DNA of 64,000 bases. Source: Streptomyces acidiscabies (GTDB lineage: Bacteria > Actinomycetota > Actinomycetes > Streptomycetales > Streptomycetaceae). The stretch lies in NCBI RefSeq assembly GCF_020010905.1, contig NZ_JAGJBY010000002.1:3162001-3226000 (forward strand), given 5' to 3'. A program made the position numbers and the translations under genes. Position 1 is the stretch's first letter. Each line of letters begins with the position of its first letter. Below, in pieces: positions 15,971 through 24,830 of the stretch. The notes beneath the pieces are model-generated. The model was not told where the DNA came from. It worked only from the letters and a program-made list of their open reading frames with translations, and did no database searches.

Positions 15971-18700
15971 ATGACGCGGACGGACACGCTGGGCGGACTC
16001 TCCGGCGGCCTGGACCTGGCGGCCTCGGAGATCCGGCGCGCTCGGGCCGGCTCCGGGCGGATGACGCTGCTGAGAGGCGCCACCGGCACCGGGCGCAGCA
16101 CACTCCTCGAAGCCATCGTGGAGATCGGCGCCACCCACAGGATGCGGGTGCTGCGCGCCCGCTGCTCCACCGAGGACTCCCGCACCGAGTTCGCGGCCGT
16201 GACGCAACTGCTGGACTGCGTCGGTGACACGTCCGACCCGGATCTCCCGGCCCGGGCATGGAGGCTGCTGCGCTCGTACGCCGCCGACTCGCCCCTTCTG
16301 CTGGCGGTCGACGACGTCCACCTCGCCGACCACGCCTCGCGGCGCTGGCTCACGCAGGCGGCCCGGCGGCTCGACCGGTCGGCGATCATGATCGTCGCGA
16401 CCGAACGCAGCCAGTACGACATCGCCCTGCCGGCGCCGGGACTCGCCCACGTCCTCCCGCCCGCCGTGGTCCGTGTCCACACGCTCTCCCCGCTGAGCCG
16501 CACGGCTGCCGAGTCCCTGGTCCGCGACCGCCTCGGGCACCGCGTCCCGGACCTGTGGGTGGACGGCTACGTCCGGGCCGGCGCGAGCAACCCCATGCTG
16601 CTCCAGGCGCTGCTGGACGACCAGAGCCTGCTGGCCCCGGACCGGATCGCCACCGCGGAACTTCCCGAGAGCTGCGCCGACCTCTACCCCGGAGCCTTCG
16701 CCGCCTCGGTCGCCTGGTGGCTGGAGAGCGCGGGACCCGCGACGGCCGCCACGGCCCGCGCCCTCGCCGACCTGGAGGCCGAGGAGTACAGCGGCTGTCT
16801 GCTCGCCGAGGCGGCCGGGGCCGACCCGGCCAGGGTGTCGGGCTGGGTCACCGCGATGATCCGGCTCGGGTTCCTGCGCGGCAATCCCGCGCACGGCCGG
16901 GTCCGCTTCGCGCATCCCCTGCTCCGGGACGCGGTCCTGGACCGCTGGCCCCGCCCCGATCGACAGGCGGTACACGCGAGGATCGCCGCGTTCCGCCACC
17001 GCCGCGGCGACCCCGCCGAGGCCGTGGCCGACCACCTGCTGCGGACGACCCCGCAGAAGACGGAGTGGGCCGTGGACGCCCTGCTCGACGCGGCGACCGC
17101 CGCGGCCAGGGCAGGACGGACCGCGGACGCCACGGACCACCTGCGCCGCGCGCTGGACGAGCCGATGAACCGCGAGCGCAAGGCGGAGGTGCTGACCGAA
17201 CTCGGCTCCCTGGAGTTCGCCCTGGCGCCGGGCGCCGGGATTCCGAGGCTCGCCGAAGCGATGCGATTACAGGACATCCCTCGCGCGCGGGTACAGGCGG
17301 CGGTCACCCTCGGTTCCGCGCTGGCCCGGCGGGGCGAGACGCGTGCCGCGTTCACCTTGCTCGACGACCTCGACCGCGACCTGGGCGAAGCCCCCGGCCT
17401 GGGACACACCGTACGGGCGGCGCTGGTGCTGCTCTCGGACCACGACCAGGAGACCAGGATCACGACCTACACCAGCCTGCGTGACACCGCGGTGCGGTCT
17501 CCCGTGCAGGTCGGACCGGCTGAGCAAGCCCTGTTGACCAGGTACGAGGCCACCGCCGGACAGCTGTCGGCCGATCAGGCCAGAAGACGGATCCGCGTTC
17601 TGCTGTCCGCCCCGGAGGACCCCCTCCTGATGCCCTACCTCCTCGGCACGGCCGCCGCCGTCGCCCAGTGGGCCGACACGCTGGACGACGCCGAACGGCT
17701 GGTGCGGCGCGGTCTCGCGGAGCGCGCCCTCTCGCCCCTGCACCCGATGCGGCAGGCCCTGCTCGATGTCCGGCTGGACATCGCTGTGGCACGCGGTCGA
17801 TACGCCGACGTACTGGCGAGCCTCCAGAACGAGGAAGCCGCAGCGGACCGGGCCACGCCCGACGGCCCCGGCAACGTCCATGCCCAGTGCCTCCTCGCCC
17901 TGGTCGAATCCGGCCGGCTGGCCGAGGCCGAACGGCTCGCCGAGGCGGTCACCGTCCACCCCGCGCACGACAGCTGGGAGCTGAACAGGTTCCTGTACGC
18001 CCGCGGCATGCTGCGTTTCGCTTCGGGCGACCTGGAAGCCGCCGTCCAGGACTTCCTGGAGTGCGGCCGGCGGCAGACCGCCCGCGAGGTCCTGAGTCCC
18101 GTCGTCACCCCCTGGCGGTCGGCAGCCGCCGAGTGCCTGCTGGCGCTCGGCTCCCGGCAGGAGGCCCTGCCCCTCGCCGAGGAGGAGTACCGGCTCGCCG
18201 CCGTATGGAACACCCCCCGGGTGCTCGGGCGTGCCCTGCGTGTCCTGGGCGAGGCGAGCGACGGCCGGCGTGGACAGGAGCTGACCGCGCGAGCCGTCGA
18301 GATCCTGCGTGGTGCCTGTCTGGACACCGAAGCGGTCGCCGCTCTGATCTCCCAGGGACGGCAGTTCAGCGCCACCGGGCAACGCGGACGTGCCCGCACC
18401 CTCCTGCGCGAGGCCGCCGTCACCGCCGAACGTCTTGGCGCCGTACGGCTGCTCGCGCTCGCGCGCAAGACGCTGCGGGAGTGCGGAGCCCGGCCCAGGG
18501 GCGCTCACTTCACCGGCGTCGGCGCTCTCACCGACGGCGAGCACCGGGTCGCCCGGCTCGCCGTCGCCGGCCACACCAACGCGGAGATCGCCGAACTCCT
18601 GCACCTCGCCCGGCGCACCGTCGAGACCCACCTCACCAGTACGTACCGCAAACTCGGCATCCGCCGCCGCAGCCAACTCCCCGACGTGCTGTCGGAGTGA
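15971..18700 (+). CDS. LAL-type LuxR-family transcriptional regulator (second), with a TTA codon
   Basis: A 909-residue regulator: N-terminal ATPase domain with GATGTGRST in place of Walker A (Arg for Lys, as in its sister at 11981), Walker B-like LLLAVDDVHLAD, a TPR-like middle, and a C-terminal LuxR domain (EIAELLHLARRTVETHLTST). ATG 15971 follows GGAGG. Codon 433 is TTA (17267-17269), a codon rare in Streptomyces and read by the bldA tRNA, so translation is probably delayed to the developmental or production phase. It faces away from the methyltransferase gene across 234 bases and closes the cluster on the right. Confidence 0.9.
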   Translation: MTRTDTLGGLSGGLDLAASEIRRARAGSGRMTLLRGATGTGRSTLLEAIVEIGATHRMRVLRARCSTEDSRTEFAAVTQLLDCVGDTSDPDLPARAWRLLRSYAADSPLLLAVDDVHLADHASRRWLTQAARRLDRSAIMIVATERSQYDIALPAPGLAHVLPPAVVRVHTLSPLSRTAAESLVRDRLGHRVPDLWVDGYVRAGASNPMLLQALLDDQSLLAPDRIATAELPESCADLYPGAFAASVAWWLESAGPATAATARALADLEAEEYSGCLLAEAAGADPARVSGWVTAMIRLGFLRGNPAHGRVRFAHPLLRDAVLDRWPRPDRQAVHARIAAFRHRRGDPAEAVADHLLRTTPQKTEWAVDALLDAATAAARAGRTADATDHLRRALDEPMNRERKAEVLTELGSLEFALAPGAGIPRLAEAMRLQDIPRARVQAAVTLGSALARRGETRAAFTLLDDLDRDLGEAPGLGHTVRAALVLLSDHDQETRITTYTSLRDTAVRSPVQVGPAEQALLTRYEATAGQLSADQARRRIRVLLSAPEDPLLMPYLLGTAAAVAQWADTLDDAERLVRRGLAERALSPLHPMRQALLDVRLDIAVARGRYADVLASLQNEEAAADRATPDGPGNVHAQCLLALVESGRLAEAERLAEAVTVHPAHDSWELNRFLYARGMLRFASGDLEAAVQDFLECGRRQTAREVLSPVVTPWRSAAAECLLALGSRQEALPLAEEEYRLAAVWNTPRVLGRALRVLGEASDGRRGQELTARAVEILRGACLDTEAVAALISQGRQFSATGQRGRARTLLREAAVTAERLGAVRLLALARKTLRECGARPRGAHFTGVGALTDGEHRVARLAVAGHTNAEIAELLHLARRTVETHLTSTYRKLGIRRRSQLPDVLSE

Positions 18701-18744
18701 TCCACCGGGTCAAGGGGGCGGCACGGCCTTCGGTGTCGGTGGGG

Positions 18745-19113
18745 TCAGGCCTGGAGCCTGATCGAGTTGATGGGGGTCATGTCCTTGTCGATCCAGTCGC
18801 CCATCTGGAGTTTGCCCTCGCAGCGGGTGCCGTTGGAGCCGAGGCAGGTCGACATGGTGGCGCCGCCGGTCTGGTTGTTGAAGATGCGGTAGAGGCCGTA
18901 GAAGCCCCTGAGGTTGTAGTAGCCGTAGTCGAAGTAGCGGTAGCTCGGCTTGTCGTTGTTCCAGCTGGGGCCCGGGTAGATGCAGACGTACCCCGACTTG
19001 CAGCCGTGGGCGTCCGCACGCACGGCCGGTGCGGCGGAGGCCGACGTTGCGAGGCCGGTGCCGGCGAGGGCCAGGGATGCGAGGGTTGCTGCGACGAACG
19101 TGCGTACTGCCAT
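18745..19113 (-). CDS. Secreted peptidase inhibitor family I36-like protein
   Basis: A 122-residue exported protein. The N-terminus (MAVRTFVAATLASLALAG) is a Sec signal peptide ending near ATSASA. The mature part has four Cys (in HGCKSGYVCIYPG and STCLGSNGTRC) suited to two disulfides, and aromatic Tyr-rich strands (YRYFDYGYYNL), as in the I36 / gamma-crystallin-like inhibitors of Streptomyces. The start at 19113 is preferred to longer in-frame options because the signal peptide begins there. It lies just outside the deazapurine locus and has no evident role in it. Confidence 0.8.
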   Translation of the reverse strand: MAVRTFVAATLASLALAGTGLATSASAAPAVRADAHGCKSGYVCIYPGPSWNNDKPSYRYFDYGYYNLRGFYGLYRIFNNQTGGATMSTCLGSNGTRCEGKLQMGDWIDKDMTPINSIRLQA

Positions 19114-19258
19114 GGTTCCCCCTGAGTGGGTTCGGTTCCTGGGGGATCGGAGGCTCCCCACGTGGTCTCCGATCCGGGGCACCAGGGTGTGGCGTGAATG
19201 TGGGCAGGAACCTTGCGCAAACCTTGCTTCACTGGTCCAGGACGTATGGGGGCGGCGC

Positions 19259-22200
19259 GTGACGGAATTCCTGCTGCTGGGCCCGGTGGAGTTACGGGGC
19301 CCGGACGGTACGGCGGTGGAGCTGGGCCCGGCGAAGCGGCGCACGGTGCTGGCGGCGCTGCTGGTGGACGCCGGGCGCTGGGTGAGTGTGGAGACGCTGG
19401 TCGACCGGGTGTGGGGCGAGGACATGCCGGCCCGGGTACGTCCCTCCCTGTACGCCCACATCGCGCGGATACGCCGGTCGCTCGCCGACCTGCCCCCGGC
19501 GGCGGACGGGCCCCGGCTGCGGCGCGGACCCGGCGGTTACCTCCTCGACGTGCCTCCCGGCCAGGTCGACGTCCACGGCTTCCGGCACCTCGTCCAGCGG
19601 GCCCGCAGCGCGGACTGCCCCGATGCCGAGCGCGTGGAACTGCTGCGCCGCGCCCTCGACCGGTGGCGCGGCGAGCCGCTCGCGGGGCTGGCCGGCGTGT
19701 GGGTGGAGCACACGCGGGAGAGCTGGGCGCAGGAACGGATCGAGGCGGTGCTGGAGTGGTCCGCCGCCGAGTACCGCACGGGCCGGCACGCCGGGGTGAT
19801 CGGCACACTGACCGCCCTCGCGGCCGAGCATCCACTCGTGGAGCCGCTCACGGTGGCACTGATGCGCGCGCTCCAGGGGGCAGGCCGAAGCCCGGAGGCG
19901 CTGACCCGGTACGCCGTCCTACAAAAGCGGCTGGCCGAGGAACTCGGCACGGACCCGGGCACGGAGGCCCGGCAGATACACCAGGCGATCCTGCGGGGCG
20001 AAGCACTCCCGCCGCCCGCGTACGGCACCGCGCCGCCCGCCTACGGACCCTCGCCGTCGGCTCCCGGCACGCCGCCGTCCGCTCCCGGCACTTCGCCGCC
20101 GGTTTACGGCGCTCCGCCGCCCACCCCCGGCACCTCACCCACCGCCCCCGGCGCCCCGCCGCCTGGCCACAGCGTTGCGCCGCCCGCTTACGGACCCTCG
20201 CCGCAGGCTCCCGGCACGCCACCGTCCGCTCCCGGCGCTCCGCCGCCGGTTTACGGCGCTCCGCCGCCCACCCCCGGCACCTCACCCACCGCCCCCGGCG
20301 CCCCGCCGCCCGGCCACGGCGCTGTGCCGCCCGCTTACGGACCCTCGCCGCAGGCTCCCGGCACGCCACCGTCCGTTCCTGGCGCTTCGCCGCCGGTTTA
20401 CGGCACCCCGTCGTCCGCTCCCCGCACCTCACCCACCGCCCCCGGCGCCCCGCCGCCCGGCCACGGCGCTGTGCCGCCCGCCTACGGACCCTCGCCGCAG
20501 GCTCCCGGCACGCCACCGTCCGCTCCTGGCACTCCGCTGCCGGTTTACGGCGCTCCGCCGCCCGCCCCCGGCACCTCACCGACCGCCCCCGGCACCCCGC
20601 CACCCGCTCCCATCACCCCACCCCCCGCCCCAGCCCAACTCCCCCTAGAACCCCGGGGTTTCATAGGCCGGGAAAAAGAGCTCGCCCGCCTGGACCACAT
20701 CCTTGCCACCGCCTCCCACCGCCCCGCCTCCGTCGTCGTCTCGGCCGTCTCCGGCACCGCAGGTATCGGCAAGACCGCGCTGGCCGTGCACTGGGCCCAC
20801 CGCGTCGCCGACCGCTTTCCGGACGGGCAGTTGTATGTGAATCTGCGTGGCTTCGACCCCTCCGGTGTGGCCGTGACGCCCGATCAGGCGGTGCGGGACT
20901 TTCTCGACGCGCTCGGTGGGGCGGCCCAGCACGTTCCGGCGGACCCGCAGGCGCGCGAGGGGCTCTACCGCAGCCTTCTCGCCGGGCGCCGCATGCTTCT
21001 CGTGCTCGACAACGCCCGGGACGCCGACCAGGTCCGCCCCCTGCTGCCGGGCGCGCCCGGGTGTCTGGCCGTCATCACCAGCCGCAACCGGCTCACCGGC
21101 CTCGTCGCCGCCGAGGGTGCCCACCCGCTGCCCCTGGACCTGCTCTCACCGGCCGAGGCCCGCGCCCTGCTGGGCAGGCGGCTCGGTGAGGAGCGGGTCG
21201 CGGCCGAACCGGACGCCGCCGAGGAGATCATCGCCCGGTGCGCACGCCTCCCGCTGGCCCTCGCCATCGTCACCGCCCGCGCGGCGGCCCACCCCGGCTT
21301 CCCGCTCCGCGCGGTCGCCGAGGAACTCCGCGACAGCCTCGACGCGTTCACCGGCGGCGACCTCGCCACCGACGTACGGGCCGTCTTCTCCTGGTCCCAC
21401 GACGCCCTCACCCCCGTACAGGCCCGCCTGTTCGCGCTGCTGGGCCTCGCCCCCGGGCCCGACATCGGGCTCTTCGCGCTCGCCTGCCTCGCCGGGCTGA
21501 CCGGGCCCGCGACCCGGACGGCGCTCCAGGCGCTGGAGAACCTGCACCTCGTCGAGCAGCCGGAGCCGGGCCGCTGGCGGATGCACGACCTCGTCCGCCT
21601 GTACGCCGCCGACCGGGGCCGCCAGGACCTCGAACCCGGCGACCGGGACGCGGCGCTGCGCCGGCTGACCGGGTTCTACCTGCACACCGTGTGCGGAACC
21701 CTCCGGCTGATGCCCCTCGACGACGTACCGCCCGACCTCGGCGCGCCCGAACCCGGCTGCCTCCCCCAGCCGCTCGCCACCCGCGCGCAGGCCCTGGAGT
21801 GGCTGACCCGCGAACTGCCCAACCTGCTCGCCGCGCAGCGCCTGGCGACCGAGCGGGGCTGGCGCCGGACCGTGTGGCAGTTCGCCTGGAGCCTCGACCA
21901 GTTCTACGGCCTGATGGGCCACGTCCACGACCGGGTGGCCATGTGGCGGGCCGCCCTCGCCGCGCTCGGCCCCGACGACGCGCCCTACGTCCGTATGCGC
22001 GTCCACCGGCGCCTCGGGCACGCCGTCAACCACGCCGGGGCGCACGACGAGGCCCTGCGCCACCTCGACCACGCGCTGGACCTCGCCGACGACCCCGCGG
22101 ACCAGGTGCGTATCCACATCGCGCTCGCCCAGACGTACGGCCGGCAGAACCGCCTCCGCGAGGCCCTGCGCCACTCCTACCGCGCCCTGCGCAACCTGCG

Positions 22201-22654
22201 CGAGGAGGACCTCCCGGCGCTGAAGGCCGCCGCCCTCAACTCGGCCGGCTGGTACGAGGCGCGGGCCGCCCACTACGCGCCGGCCCGCGCCCACTGCGAG
22301 TCCGCCCTCCCGCTCGCCCGGGGCGCCGGGCACGACAGCATCGAGGCGGACATCCTCGACAGCCTCGGCTACATCGCCCACCACACGGGCCGCCACGAGG
22401 AGGCCGTCGCCCACTACCGGCTCGCCCTCGCCCGCTACCGGGGCTCCGGCTCGGACCACTGGGTCGCCGACACGCTCGAACGGCTGGGCCGCACGTACGC
22501 CGCGCTCGGGCGGACCGGGGAGGCGCGGGGCGTGTGGGAGGAGGCCGCGGCGATGTACGGCGAACAGCATCGCGGCGAGCCCGCCGAACGCGTACGGCGC
22601 CGGCTCGGCGAACTCGGGTCCTGGGCGGCGGGCCGGGCTCCCGGGAGCGGTTAG
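19259..22654 (+). CDS. AfsR/SARP-family transcriptional regulator with NB-ARC and TPR domains
   Basis: A 1131-residue regulator. The order is: OmpR-type winged-helix DNA-binding domain (1-95), bacterial transcriptional activator domain (95-245), a Pro-rich repeat linker (about 255-460), an NB-ARC ATPase (P-loop GTAGIGKTAL near residue 500; LLVLDNARDADQV), and C-terminal TPRs. SARPs activate antibiotic biosynthesis or development. GTG 19259 is chosen because conserved SARP sequence begins there. Codon 12 is TTA (19292-19294), implying bldA control. The linker is built from a tandem 147-bp repeat, unusual for the family. Its target is unknown; it sits close to the deazapurine cluster and could act on it. 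Confidence 0.9.
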   Translation: MTEFLLLGPVELRGPDGTAVELGPAKRRTVLAALLVDAGRWVSVETLVDRVWGEDMPARVRPSLYAHIARIRRSLADLPPAADGPRLRRGPGGYLLDVPPGQVDVHGFRHLVQRARSADCPDAERVELLRRALDRWRGEPLAGLAGVWVEHTRESWAQERIEAVLEWSAAEYRTGRHAGVIGTLTALAAEHPLVEPLTVALMRALQGAGRSPEALTRYAVLQKRLAEELGTDPGTEARQIHQAILRGEALPPPAYGTAPPAYGPSPSAPGTPPSAPGTSPPVYGAPPPTPGTSPTAPGAPPPGHSVAPPAYGPSPQAPGTPPSAPGAPPPVYGAPPPTPGTSPTAPGAPPPGHGAVPPAYGPSPQAPGTPPSVPGASPPVYGTPSSAPRTSPTAPGAPPPGHGAVPPAYGPSPQAPGTPPSAPGTPLPVYGAPPPAPGTSPTAPGTPPPAPITPPPAPAQLPLEPRGFIGREKELARLDHILATASHRPASVVVSAVSGTAGIGKTALAVHWAHRVADRFPDGQLYVNLRGFDPSGVAVTPDQAVRDFLDALGGAAQHVPADPQAREGLYRSLLAGRRMLLVLDNARDADQVRPLLPGAPGCLAVITSRNRLTGLVAAEGAHPLPLDLLSPAEARALLGRRLGEERVAAEPDAAEEIIARCARLPLALAIVTARAAAHPGFPLRAVAEELRDSLDAFTGGDLATDVRAVFSWSHDALTPVQARLFALLGLAPGPDIGLFALACLAGLTGPATRTALQALENLHLVEQPEPGRWRMHDLVRLYAADRGRQDLEPGDRDAALRRLTGFYLHTVCGTLRLMPLDDVPPDLGAPEPGCLPQPLATRAQALEWLTRELPNLLAAQRLATERGWRRTVWQFAWSLDQFYGLMGHVHDRVAMWRAALAALGPDDAPYVRMRVHRRLGHAVNHAGAHDEALRHLDHALDLADDPADQVRIHIALAQTYGRQNRLREALRHSYRALRNLREEDLPALKAAALNSAGWYEARAAHYAPARAHCESALPLARGAGHDSIEADILDSLGYIAHHTGRHEEAVAHYRLALARYRGSGSDHWVADTLERLGRTYAALGRTGEARGVWEEAAAMYGEQHRGEPAERVRRRLGELGSWAAGRAPGSG
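20032..20620 (+). repeat. Four tandem copies of a 147-bp (49-residue) Pro-rich repeat inside the SARP gene
   Basis: The marker CGGACCCTCG recurs at 20044, 20191, 20338 and 20485, exactly 147 bp apart. Each unit keeps frame and encodes blocks such as PPAYGPSPQAPGTPPSAPG, PPPVYGAPPP and GTSPTAPGAPPPGHG. Copies are near identical at the DNA level, so copy number is probably variable. It forms the linker between the activator domain and the NB-ARC domain. Confidence 0.93.
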
Positions 22655-22663
22655 GCTCCCCGG

Positions 22664-23023
22664 ATGATCGAGAACCCTCCTCCCTGTCCGACGTGCTCGT
22701 GCGAGTACACCTACGAGATGAACGCCCTGATCGTGTGCCCCGAGTGCGGGCACGAGTGGGTGCCCGGTGAGGCCGCCGCCGTCCCTGTCCTCGCGGAGAG
22801 CGAGCGGGTCGTCAAGGACTCCGTCGGGAACGTGCTGCGGGACGGGGACGCCGTCGTGGTCGTGAAGGCGTTGAAGGTGAAGGGGAGTCCGTCGGGGATC
22901 AAGGCCGGGACCAAGGTGCGCGGGATCCGGCTGGTGGACGGGGTGGACGGGCACGACATCGACTGCCGGATCGACGGGTTCGGGGCGATGCAGCTGAAGT
23001 CGAGCGTGGTGCGCAAGGCGTAG
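22664..23023 (+). CDS. PhnA/YjdM family zinc-ribbon protein
   Basis: A 119-residue protein with an N-terminal zinc ribbon (two Cys-x2-Cys knuckles, CPTC and CPEC) followed by the compact PhnA beta domain (VKDSVGNVLRDGDAVVVVK and KAGTKVRGIRLVDG). The family is named after E. coli YjdM/PhnA, long labelled an alkylphosphonate protein although its function is not settled. It starts nine bases after the SARP stop but is a common stand-alone housekeeping gene, so the link is likely positional only. Confidence 0.88.
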   Translation: MIENPPPCPTCSCEYTYEMNALIVCPECGHEWVPGEAAAVPVLAESERVVKDSVGNVLRDGDAVVVVKALKVKGSPSGIKAGTKVRGIRLVDGVDGHDIDCRIDGFGAMQLKSSVVRKA

Positions 23024-23064
23024 GGACGGGCCCTCGCGGGCCTCGGCGTCACGCTGATGCGGAA

Positions 23065-23080
23065 TTGCTAAATTTCGCAA
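23065..23080. promoter_or_regulatory. Inverted repeat TTGC-N8-GCAA upstream of the SulP gene (candidate ArsR operator)
   Basis: An AT-rich island with arms TTGC (23065-23068) and GCAA (23077-23080), 65 bases before the SulP start. An AT-rich palindrome also lies before the arsR unit at 25365-25378. ArsR proteins bind such short inverted repeats, so common control of transporter and regulator is inferred. Confidence 0.35.
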
Positions 23081-23144
23081 GTGGTTAGATGCTGTATCCG
23101 CCGTGCTCGCAGGTGTGCCGGGGACCGACCATGGGAAGGCAGCC

Positions 23145-24830
23145 GTGTCCGTTCCGCTGTACCGGAGGGCCGTCGCGCGGCTCGCCTCGCTGTTGCCTTC
23201 GCGTACGGACCTGGAGCAGATACGCCGCGACCCGCGTCGTGACCTCCTCGCCGGGCTGACGGTCGCGGTCGTCGCGCTGCCTCTCGCTCTCGGGTTCGGG
23301 GTGTCCTCCGGGCTCGGTGCCGAGGCGGGGCTCGCGACGGCGGTGATCGCGGGTGCGCTGGCCGCGGTCTTCGGCGGCTCGAACCTCCAGGTGTCGGGCC
23401 CGACCGGCGCGATGACGGTCGTGCTGGTGCCGATCGTCGGCGAGTACGGTCCGGGCGGTGTCCTCACGGTCGGGCTCATGGCCGGCGTGATGCTGGTCGT
23501 GCTGGCCGGGCTGCGGGCGGGCCGGTACATGCGGTACATCCCCGCGCCCGTGGTCGAGGGGTTCACGCTCGGGATCGCCTGCGTGATCGGCCTCCAGCAG
23601 ATACCCAACGCGCTGGGCGTACCCAAACCGGACGGCGACCGTGTCCTCGTCGTCGCCTGGCGCGCGGCCGGGGAGTTCGCGAAGGCGCCGAACTGGACCG
23701 CCCTCGCTCTCGCCGTGTCCGTGGCCGCCCTGATGCTGGCCGGCGCCCGGTGGCGGCCCACCGTCCCCTTCTCCCTCGTCGCGGTGGCCGCCGCGACCGC
23801 CGTGGCCCACTTCGCCCACCTCGACGCGGCTCACCCCATCGGCGACCTGCCCGCCGGGCTCCCCGCACCCTCCCTCGCCTTCCTCGACCCCGGCGCGCTC
23901 GGCACCCTGCTCGCCCCGGCCGTCGCGGTCGCGGCGCTGGCCGCGCTGGAGTCGCTGCTGTCGGCGTCCGTCGCGGACGGCATGACCGTCGGCCAACAGC
24001 ACGACCCGGACCGGGAGCTGTTCGGCCAGGGCCTCGCGAACATCGCCGCCCCGCTGTTCGGCGGCGTCCCCGCGACCGGCGCCATCGCCCGCACGGCGGT
24101 CAACGTCCGCACCGGCGCCGCCTCCCGCCTCGCCGCCCTCACCCACGCGGCCGTCCTCGCACTGATCGTCTTCGCCGCCGCACCCCTCGTCTCCAAGATC
24201 CCGCTGGCCGCACTCGCCGGGGTGCTGCTCGCGACCGCGGTCCGGATGGTCGAGGTCGGCTCCCTCAAGGCGATGGCCAGGGCGACCCGCTCCGACGCCG
24301 CGATACTCGTCCTGACCGCCGCCGCGACCCTCGCCCTCGACCTCGTGTACGCGGTCGTCATCGGCCTCGCCGTCGCGGGCGCCCTCGCCCTGCGCGCCGT
24401 CGCCCTCCAGGCCCGCCTCGACGAGGTCCCCCTCGACCGGGGCGACCACACCGCCGAGGAACACGCCCTGCTCGCCGAGCACATCGTCGCCTACCGCATC
24501 GACGGGCCCCTCTTCTTCGCCGCCGCCCACCGGTTCCTGCTCGAGCTGACCGAGGTCGCCGACGTCCGCGTCGTCATCCTGCGCATGTCCCGCGTGACCA
24601 CCATGGACGCCACCGGCGCCCTCGTCCTCAAGGACGCCGTCGACAAGCTGCGCCGGCGCGGCATCGCCGTCCATACCTCCGGCGTACGGCCCGGCCAGCG
24701 CCAGGTCCTGGAATCCGTGGGCGCCCTCGACCCCGTACACGACCACCCCAGCACCCCCGAGGCGATCCACGCCGCCCGCGCCCACCTCGTACGGACCGGG
24801 GTCACCGGGTTCCGGCTCAGCCAGGCCTGA
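23145..24830 (+). CDS. SulP family inorganic anion transporter with STAS domain
   Basis: A membrane transporter of the SulP/SLC26 family, 561 residues from this start. The early motif LLAGLTVAVVALPLALGFGV and the NLQVSGPTGAMTVVL block are typical, followed by about ten hydrophobic helices and a C-terminal cytoplasmic STAS domain (about 440-550) with TTMDATGALVLKDAVDKL. Substrate could be sulfate, bicarbonate or another anion. GTG 23145 is preferred because GGGAAGG precedes it; an earlier GTG at 23103 has no site. Its 3' end overlaps the convergent arsR-type gene by 14 bases, and that regulator probably controls it. Confidence 0.9.
   Translation: MSVPLYRRAVARLASLLPSRTDLEQIRRDPRRDLLAGLTVAVVALPLALGFGVSSGLGAEAGLATAVIAGALAAVFGGSNLQVSGPTGAMTVVLVPIVGEYGPGGVLTVGLMAGVMLVVLAGLRAGRYMRYIPAPVVEGFTLGIACVIGLQQIPNALGVPKPDGDRVLVVAWRAAGEFAKAPNWTALALAVSVAALMLAGARWRPTVPFSLVAVAAATAVAHFAHLDAAHPIGDLPAGLPAPSLAFLDPGALGTLLAPAVAVAALAALESLLSASVADGMTVGQQHDPDRELFGQGLANIAAPLFGGVPATGAIARTAVNVRTGAASRLAALTHAAVLALIVFAAAPLVSKIPLAALAGVLLATAVRMVEVGSLKAMARATRSDAAILVLTAAATLALDLVYAVVIGLAVAGALALRAVALQARLDEVPLDRGDHTAEEHALLAEHIVAYRIDGPLFFAAAHRFLLELTEVADVRVVILRMSRVTTMDATGALVLKDAVDKLRRRGIAVHTSGVRPGQRQVLESVGALDPVHDHPSTPEAIHAARAHLVRTGVTGFRLSQA

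Noticed and set aside
2492..18700. Toyocamycin or sangivamycin cluster
   Set aside because: No nitrile hydratase subunits or phosphoribosyltransferase are present, while two glycosyltransferases and a UDP-sugar decarboxylase-like enzyme are.
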